Origin: Pseudomonas sp. Au-Pse12
GTDB taxonomy: Bacteria > Pseudomonadota > Gammaproteobacteria > Pseudomonadales > Pseudomonadaceae
NCBI RefSeq assembly: GCF_021341665.1
Contig: NZ_JAJTTH010000001.1
Coordinates: forward strand, 992,001 to 1,056,000
Direction: 5' to 3'
DNA length: 64,000 bases
Below, in pieces: positions 25,300 to 37,200 of this stretch. The first letter of the stretch is position 1, and each line of letters starts with the position of its first letter. The position numbers and the translations under genes are program-made. Under the pieces are notes generated by a model that was not told where the DNA came from, did not search any database, and worked only from the letters and a program-made list of their open reading frames with translations.

Positions 25300-28200
25300 C
25301 TACAGTGTCAGTTGCCCACGCTCCTCATCGGTCAAACGCGCTCGCGCCTGGTCGCTCAGGGGCCCAGCGCCCAGGACCTGCACCGGGCTGTCGGGGTTGT
25401 AGCCCGGGGCGCGGCTGGCTTCTTCGCGCTGGCGTTGCACCGGCTCGGAGCCAAAGCCCAGCACTTCCACGGTGACGATCGAGGCCCGGCCCTGTTTGGC
25501 CGCCGCCTGCTGGTTGCGGGCGGCATCTTCCGCGGCCTGGGACGCGGCGGAGCCGGCGGCGCTGGCCGAGGTCATGGCGCCGGTGTTGACGGTGGCGCTC
25601 ACCGGTACTCCGGAGGACTTGCCCTGGGTCTGGATGTTCGCCGCGTTGACCACCCGCAGCGCGGCGATGTTGACGTTGCCCGAGACCCGGATCCCCGCCT
25701 CGCCAGCGTCGATGGTGCCCAAAGGCGCGATCAGGTCGATATCGCCGGCCGGCACCTCGGGAATCGGGTTGAGGGTGGCGATCCCCGCCCCGGTGCTCGG
25801 CACCGAAGGCGCCAGGCTGACATTGCCCCAGTGGTCATAGACCCGTTTGGGCGGGGTGTAGATCACGGTGGTCTTGGAACCGCGGCCGGCGTTGATATCG
25901 CCCGCCGCCGACCAGCCCATGATCGAACCGCCGAAGGTGGTCATGATCCGGCTCTGGCCCAGGAGGATGCTGCCCAGGGAGTACAGCTGGATGTCCCCGG
26001 CGCCCTGGGTGATGACCCCCGCCGACGCCGGTGGCGCGGTGCCTTCGATGCCGAAGGTCTGGTTGCCACCGGGGGTCAGCATCTGGATATTGCCGCCGAA
26101 GTTGGTGTGCACCCCGGCGCCGCCGAACAGGGTGATATCGCCCTTGTAGCTGATCGGATTGCCGGCCACATCGGTGCTCGGGAACAGCGCCGCGATCGCC
26201 GCCCGGCCCCGGGCGTAGCTGCCCTGGCGCACGCCGCCTTCCTGGTTGTACTCGCGGCCGGCGGCCTTGAGCTCGGCGAAATACACCTCGCGGGCGAACA
26301 CCCGCTGCTGCTCGGCCGGCAGCGCCGCGTAATAGGCCCGGGCCTGCGCACTATCGCCGACGAAACCAAAGCGCTCGGCCAGCCACTTCGCCAGTTCGCC
26401 GTCATAGAGCTTGTAGACCTTGCCGCCGGCAAGGCTGGCCGGGTCCAGGTAGGCGTCGACAAAGTGCCGGTAGTCCGGGCCATTCGGGCCAACCCCGGCC
26501 TGCATCACGATGCTCGCCCCGGGCCGGCTGTCCCCCGGCGCCACGGCGCCGATGCTGGTGACGCTGACCTTGTCCTCCATCAGGATATTACGTCCCGCCG
26601 TCAGCTCCAGGGTGCCGGGGCCGGCGACATTGAAGTTGCTGTAGAGAATGTCGCGCCCGGCGCTGACGATGGAGATGTCGCTGGGGTTGTTGTGCACGAA
26701 CAGGTTGCCGGTGAAATCATACTTGCCATACAGATCGCTGCCACTGGCGGATGCGCCCATGGGAATACCACTGCTGACGATATCTCGGCCAGCCATCATC
26801 CATACCGCACCGCTACCCTCATAGCGGGTCTGGCCCAAGCGCGGATCACTGGAATTGAAGGTCAGAGCGCGACCACTGCTGACGGCCAGCAAGTCGCCTT
26901 CAAGCGCATAGAACCGCGCCGGCTCGGAGTTGCGCCCCCAAGCATCGCTGGCCGTGGGCGAGCCGAAGGCGAACAGCGGGTAGACGCCTGGCGTGGAAAC
27001 CAGATTGGCGTCGCTGGAGAGATTGCTGGCCCCTGCAATCAGGGTACCGCCCCAGCCGGTCCAGGCCGCAAAGGCCGGTTTGAACGGTGTCGCCAAGCTG
27101 CCCGGGGCAGCCGCGGACGGTGTGATGGCCAGGTTACCGCCGTAGATCGAATCCCCCGCCAGCAACTGCAATTGGCCGCTGTGCGAAGGCGCCAGCACCA
27201 GGGTCGAGCGGTTATTGTTCAAGGAACCGACAGTTTTCGCACTGCCGTAGTACAAACTGCCGCTGGCGGCAGTGACGCGCAGGATCGACGGATAGACGAC
27301 GGCCAGGTCGGTTTCCTGCAACGACATCATCGGTGTGATATTTCCACCTGCGGAAAACAGGTCGATAGCGGTGCGCTCCGTCCATAAGGTGAACCAACTT
27401 TGCCCAACCCCTGATACGCCATTGAGTGCATAACCGTTCATCAAGGCGGAGCGGCCTGGGTCCACGACTCCTTGCAACACCAGGTCGCCACGGGTTGAAA
27501 GACTGAAGGTCGCATCGCCGGGAATCAGGGTAATGCCCCCTGCGGCCCGGGCCAGGGTGGCCCGCAGCGGATCGAAGGCGCGACTCTCGCCGCTGCTGTG
27601 ATCATCTCGCAGGCTGCCATAGTGCAGGTCGATACTGCCCGCCGCCCCGCCCAGCAGCTGTGCATGGCCGCGCAGGTTCACCAGCACGCCATCGACCTGG
27701 CTCTGCCGGGTAAGGTTGCTGGCCCCGTTCAAGCGACCACCGACCTGCAAGCGCAGATCGCCACCGCCGGTCAGTTGCAGGCTGCCGTCGGCGGCTACCC
27801 GTCCAGTGCTGCCCACCGCCAGCACCAGGCCCTGGGTCCGTCGGTTGACCGCCGGATCCGCGTCACCGCCCAAGGTATTGAGTACCCCGGCATCGCCGGC
27901 CACGGCGATGTCGAGATTGCCGCCACCCAGGGTGCCAAAGCCGGTGAAACCCACCATCTGATCGGCTTGCTTGGTGGCGGTGTAACTGCCGAAGTTGATC
28001 CACCAGGCCGTTGGCAGCGACTGCCCGCCACCCTGGCGCCACAGCCAGTTGCCGACCTGGGTCGAATCGTGGCCGCTGTCCAGCGGGTTGGGCCGGCCAA
28101 TGGCCGAGATCGAGGTGTCGACCACATTGCCGCTCAGGTTACCGCCGACTCGCAGGCTCAGGTTGCCACCGCCGTCGGGATACCAGGCGCGATACAGGCT

Positions 28201-31200
28201 TTCGCTACCGCCATTGACGAACTTCTCGAAGTAGCTGTTCACGTCGTTGAGCACCGTGGTGCCGTTACCGGGTGCCTTGGCCTGGTTATAAGGGGTGCCC
28301 GCCGCACTGGCCAGCGATGAACTGCCGGCGGTATAGACCCCGTACAGCGAATCCATGCTCAGGTTGCCGGCGCTCAGCAACTCAAGGTCGCCGGTGCCGG
28401 TGCGAATCACACTGAAACGGGTGCTCGAAGGGGTTGCCGCGTACTCCTTGTTGGCCATGGCCTTGCAATAGCTGGCGTTGTCCTTGCAGAAGGAATCGAC
28501 CGAAGGCTGCCCCAGATCGGCCAGCATCTTCTCATCGATGGGGTCCCCCGCCTTGACCACTATCCCGGCCCCGGCCAGGTCGTCCACAGCCTGCTGGGTC
28601 CAGGCATAGCTGGCCTTGACCGCGCAGTAACTCGGGTTGTCCGAGCAGAATTGGTCGATGGAGGTTTGCCCCAGATCGATCAGAAACTGCTCATCGATCG
28701 GATCCCCGGCCTTGACCACGATGTCCGACGCGGCCAGTTCGTCCACCGCTTGCTGAGTCCAGATCCGCACGCTCTTGGAGGGCAGTTCCTTGGCGAACAT
28801 ACCGTAGTGATTGTCCGCCAGATGCAGGTCGCCGGTGCGCGAATTGGCCTGCAGGATACGGCTGTCCGCAGCGTCGGTATCGGCCCCGGCCACCAGGCGC
28901 AGCGACCAGGACTGCGAACCCTCGGCCAGCATCGGCGCAATGGCCCAGAGCTTGTTGGCGCGCCCGGCCACCTCCGGCCGCAGCTGCACCGACTCGACGC
29001 CCGCCGGCAGCTTGACATGGGTACCGGCAGGAATCAGCGCGCCCTTGGGCAGTGGCTTGATGCCGTCAAGCAGCAACAGTTCCTTGTCAGCAAGCTTGGG
29101 CAGTTCCACGCCCTTGGGCCAGGTCAGGGATTTGACCCGAGTCTCCTGGCCCAACAGGCTACCGGCTTCCAGCTGGGTCCCGGCAATCAGGGTCTGGGCC
29201 TCGCTAAGCAGGGTCCCGGCGGCGAACAGCAGGTTGCCTGCGGCATCGCGCACCGCGGCTGCCAGCACAGTACCCGCCGGCAGGGTCAGGCTCTGGTCGA
29301 GTTGTACAGTCACCGGCAGGCGGGTGCCCGCCGCCAGGGTCAAGCCCTTGATCGGCAAGTCGTAGTTGAGGGTGGTACCGCTGGGGAAGCTGGTGCCATC
29401 GGCCAGGGTCACCCCGGTGCCCGGCACTATGATGTTGCCGCCGCTGAAGTCCACGCCCGGCAACAGCACCCAGCCCTTGTCGTCTGCGGTCGGCGGTGGC
29501 GGTGCGAAACCATCGTTGATACTGCCGTAGATATTCAGGTCGCCACCGGCGCGCAGGGTCAGGCTACCGACCTCGCCGGAGCCATACACCGAAGTCACCT
29601 TGCTATGAGGGTTGAGGCTGGCATAGCGATACTCGGACAGGTCCAGGTCGCCCTGCACCACCAGGTCGCCATCCGCGGTCTTGCTGACGATCTCGACCCC
29701 GGGCCGCAGGTGCAAGGCATCGGCGTAGGTGGCGTTGTTCAGACCGGCCAGCTTGTTCTGCAGCAGGTCGTTGTTCTGCAGGGCGGCGTCAATGAACGCG
29801 GTGCTCAGGTCATGCTTCTTCTTCAGGTAGTCCTGGGTGATTTCCTGGTAAGGGCGACCGCTGACGGCATCGTTCTTCTCCGGCGCATCGTTGTAGCTGA
29901 CCATGCCGTTGACCGCGATCGAACGCGCGCCCTGGATATCCAGTCGACCACGAGCATCGATGTCGATGTCGTTGCTGCTACCGTCCGGCTTGAACAGCCG
30001 AGGCGCATTCAGCTCCAGGGTGCCGCGGCTGCGACCGTCGTTCTGCCCGGCGGCGCTACCCACTGCCACATCGGTGCCATGGCGCAGGTCGATACGCACG
30101 CCATCGGCCAAGGTCAACTGGCCCTTGCCGGAACCCAGGACCACAGTGGCGCGGTTCGGCGAATCGATGATCTTGCCGTAGCTGTCCACCCGCAGTTGGC
30201 TGCCATGGGCATCGAGCACCGCGCCGCGATCCAGGGCCAGGCCGTTCTGCGCCGCCAGATTGATGCTGCCGACCCGCTCGCCACTGGCGTCCACCAGGCC
30301 AGTGACCCGCAGGCGGCCGTTATCCAGCGAGACATTGATGCTGTTGGCCTTGACCCCGTTGCCGATGGTCAAATCGCCCTGCTTGAGCTGGAAGCTGCGC
30401 GCGCCATATACCTGGCCCTGGTTGAGGCGCTGGTTGAGGGCGGCGAACTGCTCGTCCAGGGTGCCGCTGGCACCCAGGCGCTGGGCCTGGATTTCCACCG
30501 CGCCGCCCAGGTACGGCACCCGGGTGCCGCCGGCATCGTAATAGCCACTGCTGGCACCGAGGATCTTGCCCGCCAGCTCCACCAGCCCGGCGTTGCCGTC
30601 CACGGCCACCGCCCGCAGCTTGCCGGCCTGATTGTGGCTGGCCGACAGGTCGATGCTCGACCCCGCCGCCTGCAGCACATTGCCGGCGCGGCTCTGCAAC
30701 AGCACCTCGCCACCGGCGCCGTAGCGGGTCAGGTCGTTGAAGGCGATGGCGCGGCCCGCCACATCGATCAGCGCGGCATCGGTCAGTTGCACATCGCCGC
30801 GGGCATCCAGGGTCACCTTGCCGCTGGGCAGCACTACGGCGCTGGCCAAACGAATGCTGTCGCCCTGCAGGGACAGTTCCGCGCCATAGCCCTTGGCCTC
30901 GCCACGAGGGCCGGCGGTGGCGCTGATATCGATGGCGCCACCGGCGCTGATGCGATTCACCGAGCCGGCCTCGCCGGTCAGCAGCGGGCTGCGGATATTC
31001 AGGTTGCCGCCGCTGTAGGCAAAGCCCTTGAGCGGGTCATAGGCGCCCTGGCTCTGGTACACCGAGAGGCTGCCCTTGTGATTGGCGGTGATGCGCTGGC
31101 TGGCATTCAGGTTGACGTTGGCAAAGCCCAGGGCCAGGCGATCGAAACTCTTGGTGGTGCTGGGCTGGGCGAAAGCGCCATAGCCGAACTCGATGCGCTC

Positions 31201-34200
31201 GGCATTGATCTCCAAACGTCCGCTGCCGGTACCGGCACCACCGGCCACCACCGCCCCGGCCGGGGTTGTGGCGCCCTGCCAGATCAGGTTGGCGGTGTGG
31301 ATGCTGGCCACATCATTGGCGCCACCCGCGCCGTAGATCGCCGGAGTGGAGAGCATCAGGTTGTTCAGCAGCGACTTGCCGGTGACCGGATCATAGGTGT
31401 CCAGGCTGGCGCTGCCATAGAAGTTGAAGCCGTCCCGGGCCGAGAGCTGCAGGGTTTCCAGGGCCGGGGCGCCGAACTGGGTATCGCCGCGCAGCAGGCG
31501 CTCCAGCAACTGCTGGTTCAGGGTCATGCCGCCAGGCAGGCGATTGGCCGCAGCCGCGGCCGCCAGGGCCTCAGGGCTACCGACGTTGATGTTCTTCAGC
31601 CCCAGATTCAAGTGGCGGGTACCGTAGCGCACCTGGTCACCCAGTTCGAAGGCGCCTCCGGTCAAGGCGACGATGCTGCCCTCGGAGTACAGCGCGCTCT
31701 GCCCGCTGCACGGGGCGCTGCTGCACCCGCCTATGATGATGCCATCAGTGGTCTTCGATCCCGATAGCGGGGTACTGATCACATTCAGCAAACCGTTGGA
31801 TACCGCGAGCATATTTGCAGCTTTGTAGATAAAACCATCAGCAGCGTCATAGCTGGCCTTGCCCTTGCCGATGGTGTTGATCGAAGCCCCCTGCTCCACA
31901 AGGATTGCCCCGCCTCCTGTCACCAGGAATACCTCAGGCGCCGCCAGGCTCGCCCCAGCGCGCAAGGTGATGGAGCCCCGTGTCAAGTAAGCGCCCTCAT
32001 CAAATGAGATGTAGTTGCCACCCTGCCCATAAGTGAGAGAGCCCAAGCCGCCGATGACCAGGCTTGTGGCACCTAGGGCATTGAGGCTGTCCGCCCTCAG
32101 GGTCACACCCTTGAACCCATCGCTGGCCGACTTGCCGGCTGCCACCACCTCGATGCTTGTGGAACCGGGGCTCAGCACTGCGACTGTGCCTCCGTAACCT
32201 CCGGCTGCGGCCTTGAAGCGACCGATGCCCGCAAAGGAAAATGCATCGGCTCCAGCGCCCTCTCGTAGCGCCAGCTCAAGGGTCTTGGCGTCCACCTCGA
32301 GCATCGGCCGTGGTACGCCAAGCCTGGCCGCATCGGCCCTCGCAAACTGCGCATAAGTGGTTTCGTTGTACTGCGAGTAGCGACGCAAGGTGTCGGCCGA
32401 CGTCAGGATCAGCTGGCTGGCGACGTTGTTGCTGATCCCGGTATGGGCGATCGACAGACGCCCGGCGGTGGACCAGGAACCATTGCGCAACTGCTGGGTG
32501 CTGCCTTCGCTACCCAGCCCGGCCAGGCCGTTGATCTCCACGCGGAAGGCCCCCGGCATCAGCGCATAGGTGGATGGCATCAGGGTATAGGTGCCCGCCG
32601 CCAGCCCCGGTACCCCGGCGCCGATAGTGATCTGCTGGCCGATCAGCGGGTCCACTGCACCGCCCTCCGGCGCCACCGGCGCATAGCCCGGCTGCACCCC
32701 GGGGACGATGGCGTAGATCGGGTTGGTGCCCAGGCCCGGCAGGATCAGGCCGCCATTGGCGCCGATCTGCACCAGCGGGTTGTAGCGAGCATCCGTGGAA
32801 CCGCCGCGCCCGGAGATAAACCCGGCCCCCAGCAGCTCGCCGCCGCCGGAAAGATCCACCGTGGCCTCGGGGAGCACCGCCACCGACTTGCCCCCCAAAA
32901 TCACCCCGATGCTCAAATCGCTGTTGGCGTCGGCATGTGCCCCCTGGCCAATGAGTTTCACGGTCTTGCCGTTGTACTTGTAGACCTGGCCATCGACGGT
33001 GCCGCCATAGGGCAGCACCAGGCCCTTGCCACTGACCGAAGTCAGGCTGCCGGGCAACAGCTCCACCTTGCTGGCGCCCAGGTTGCCGATCTCGATCAGG
33101 CCCAGGGGCGCACGCAGCACCCCACCCTGGTTGATGGTGGCCGCGCCCAATTGCAGGCGGCCGAACGCCGAGTAAGGCACGGCCGAATCGGTGCTGCCGG
33201 TGCGGCCAATGGTCAGGGTCCGCGCCGGGTTGAAATCCATGGTGGTGCCGACAGGTTCGCTCAGGTAACCGGCGATCACCCGCGCCCCGACCTCGGTGCC
33301 CGGATACAACTGCGCCGCCCGCAGGGTCATATCACCCTGGGTCAGCAACTGGGTGCTGATGCCCTTGGCGATCACATCGGCGCCGGCCCCGGCGAGGAAG
33401 CGCAGGTCGCCCTGGCTGCTCAGTTGTACATGATCGAAACCACGACGCTCCACATCCACCAGACTGATATCGGCCTGGCGCAGGCTGCCCTTGCTGCCGA
33501 ATACCACATTGCCGCGCACATCGATCAGGTTGCCGCTGGCATGGAACTGCGCCTGGGTAGCGCGCGGCGACGGCGTGCCGGTAGACACCGGGCGCACGTA
33601 CTGGTCCTTGGCCTCCAGCGGCGCGAGCATCCCCGCCAGCAGCAGATACGGCGCCGAGAGATTGACCCGGGTATTGGCCGCGGCGCTGTCGCTCAGGTTC
33701 AGCGCGCCACTGTACAGGCGCAGGCTCTGGCCCATATTCAGCGAGACATCGCCATCGAAGCTCAGCAGGCCGTTGCTCAGCAGCGCCAGGTTGTCGAAAC
33801 CACCGGCAGTGACCTGATCCACCCCCAGGCGGCCATGGCCATATTCCAGACTGGTGGCCGCGGCCTCGGGGCTGCCCGCCAGACTGTTGCCCTGGTGGAT
33901 CTGGCTGAGTACCAGCTCCCGGGCCTTGAGCACCCGATCGTTGACGGCGTTCTTGATGTAGTACGGGCTTTCCAGGGCCAGGGACAAGGTCCCCCCCGCC
34001 GCGCCCGCACCACCGGCCCGGGCGACGAAGCTGCCGTCCAGGTACAGGCCGTTATTGGAAGCGAAGCTGATGCTGCCGCCATTGCTGGCCACCTGCAGCC
34101 GCCCCTGGCCGGGAATATCCAGTGCCGCCTGGGCGCCGGAAGCGTCCAGGCGGGCACCGTCGCGCACCACCACAAACAGGTCGCTGGCCTTGGCGATACC

Positions 34201-37200
34201 GGTGGCCAGGTCGATCTCGCCGCCGATGCTGATCTTGCCGCCATCGCGCACCTGGCCATAGCTGCGGCCACGATTGTCCACCGCGCTGACGGCGCGGGCC
34301 GCGACATCGATCAGTGCCTGCTCGCCGACCCAGATCGAACGCCCGTGGCCGGCGGCATTGGCCGCCTCGGAGCTGGCCACCGTCAGGCCACCCAGGCTGA
34401 CGCTGCCACCCCAGGCATTGAGGGTGCCGTTCATGGTCAACTGGCCAACGCTGCGCAGATTGATGGCCTGCCCCGGATCGACATTGATCACCGCGCCCTG
34501 GCCCACCGTCAGCGCAGTGCTGGCCAGTTGCGCGGCCGTGGAGTACTGGTTGCCGGCAGTCAGGGTCAGCCCGGCGCCGCGACGCTGGGTCAGCACGCCC
34601 TTGGCCGCGTCCTGCTGATACAGCTCCGGCTGCCAGGTTTCCAGCACGCTGTCCGCAGCACTGCCACTGGCGGCATTGCCGGCCTGGGCGCCAATACGAT
34701 AGACCGGCATCGTCACATCGACCCGGGCACCATCGGCCACCTTCAGCCCTTCATTGCCGGTGATGTCGTAGGCAGCAAAGCCCTTGTTGAAGAAGTCCCC
34801 AGCCAATTGCAGGGTACCGGCCTCGGGCGCGGTAGAGCTGGCGCCGATCAGCACCTTGTGCGCCTGCAGGGCCAGGGTGCCACCGCCATTGACCCCGTAG
34901 CCGCGCAACTGGCCATTGAGGTCGAGCTTGCCATCGGCCGCCAGGGTCGCGTCGCCGCCCTTGCCGCCGCTGAGCTTGCCGTCGTAGCCGATGCTGGCCC
35001 CGGAACCCACATCCACCAGGCTGCCGCTGGCCAGGTTGAGATCGCCGCTGCTGCGCAGCGACACCTTGCCGCCATTGATAAAGGCCAGGCCACTGTTGTC
35101 CTGAGGGTTTAATGCCAGGTTGCTCCAGCGCCCGGAAGCGTCCAGGCGCACCCCACTGGCCACATCGACCCGGGCCGACACACCGCCGGGCGCGAAAATC
35201 ACGTCGCCGACCGCAAAGTTGCGGTTCACGTCCACCTGCTTGAGCACGTTGCCGGCGTTGATGCTGCCGCCATGGGCCGTGAGGTTGGCGTTGATCTTGA
35301 CCTGGGGCCCGAACAGGGTGATATCGCCGCCGTCGGCCACCTGCAGCGCGCCGTTGACCTGGATCTGCTGCCGGGCGCCAACCTTGATCGCCCCCAGCTG
35401 GAAGCCGTTGAGCTGGTCGCTGTCGAGCACCAGCTGGCCCTGGCGGTTGGCCGGCAGGGCTGTGGCGAGGTCCAGGCCGTCGGCGATCTTCTGCTGGTTG
35501 CCTTCGATCAACACCTGATCGGTGACCGGGTTCAGGGCATAACCCAAGGTGCCGCTGCTCTTGTTGTAGATCGGCGTGTAGCTGCCGATGATCAGCTGTG
35601 CGCGCTGGGCCGCGGCCTTGTGCGACTGCTGGTAGCCGTCGAGCTTGACGTTGGGCGCCTGGGTCTGGCGATCACCCTTGAACACCTCGCTGATCAACTG
35701 CCCTTCGAGCACCGCGTTGCCGGTGCCGATTACCAGCTTGCCGGCGTCGCGGCCGACGGTATAGCCGGCCTCGTAGCGCTGCTGCTGGGCGATCAGCGGG
35801 TTGTAGTAGTAGTCGGTGCGGCCCCAGCGCGGGCTGCTGTCCACATAACCCTTGTAGATGCCGGTATAGAGCAGGTCCCCCGGCGCGCGGGAGAGTTCGT
35901 ACAGGCGCCCGTCGGCGCCCTTGAGCCAGGTCTGGCGGATATAACCGGCCTGCACATCGACAGTACCGCCGGAGAGGTTCAACTGCGCACCGGACTGGGT
36001 CACCACATCCTTGCCGGTAAAGGTCAGGGTGCCGCCCTGGGCCATCCACTCGCCGATATTGTGGCCCTGGGTGCCCAGGTAGCCGCCCACTTCCAGCAGG
36101 CCGCCGGCGGTGTACCAGCGGTCGGTGGCGTAGCCGTTGGTGCCGGCCGGGACGAAGATCAATTCGCGCAGGTCGACCCACACATCGTTGTTGATCAGCT
36201 TGCCGCTGTCGCGGTTGCCCGCCGAATCGCGCTGCTCGTTGCCCTGGACATTGATCTTGATGTTGTTGGCTTCCATCGCCACCTTGACCCCGACGGCGCC
36301 GGACACATCGATTACCGCGCCGTCGCGCACCAGGCTGCGCTGCCCGGCGCTGACCGCCACCTGGCCGCCCGTGGCCAGGGTGATGGAGCCTTTCTGGAAG
36401 TCCACGGTGCCGCCGCTGACGATCTCCACCCGCGACTGGTCAGTGCGATCGGCCACGCTGCTCAGGTTGTTGAACTGGCCGGTGATCAGGTTGGTCGGGG
36501 TGCCGTCGAGGTTGTTCAGGCCATTGTTGCGTTGGCTGTCCAGGGCGGTGCTGCCGCTGCTGTCGAGCAGGATCGCGGTGGTACTGCCCTGCCCCAGGGT
36601 CACGCTGCCCGTGCTGTCGCTGGCGGAATTGAGCAGGTGGATGGTGCCGCGGGTGTCCACCGAGGTGCTGGCCAGGGCCACGCCGTTCTGCGCCACCTGG
36701 TGCCCGGTCAGGGTGATATCGCCGCTTGCGGCCATGATCAGGCCGCTGTTGCTGACCGTACCGGCGCTGCTGCCGGCCTTCAGCGAAGTGGCCACTTCAT
36801 TGCCGCGGGTGGTGGAACGCTGGTTGCCGTCGGTGCCGACACCGCGGCGGATATAGAAACTGTCGCCGGCGGCCAGGGTGGTCTGGCCCCTGGCGGTGAC
36901 GATGGTGCCGGCGTTCTCCACCTCCGCCCCCAGCAGCAAGGCATAGCCGCCAGAGTCGGTGGACTTGGCCGGGGCATGGGTCTGGATCAGCGCCCCGCGC
37001 TGCACCTGGACCTTGCCCAGCGCATCGGTGAAGGTCGGCTGGGTGCCGTTGGCGTCCACATAGAGCCCGCGCTGGGTGAACTGCTGGTCGCTGATGGTGG
37101 CCGCGGCCGCCACCAGGTTGCGCACATTGACCTGGCTGGTGCCGCTGAAGATCACCCCGTTGCGGTTCATGATCATCACGGTGCCGGCGCCCTTGATCTG

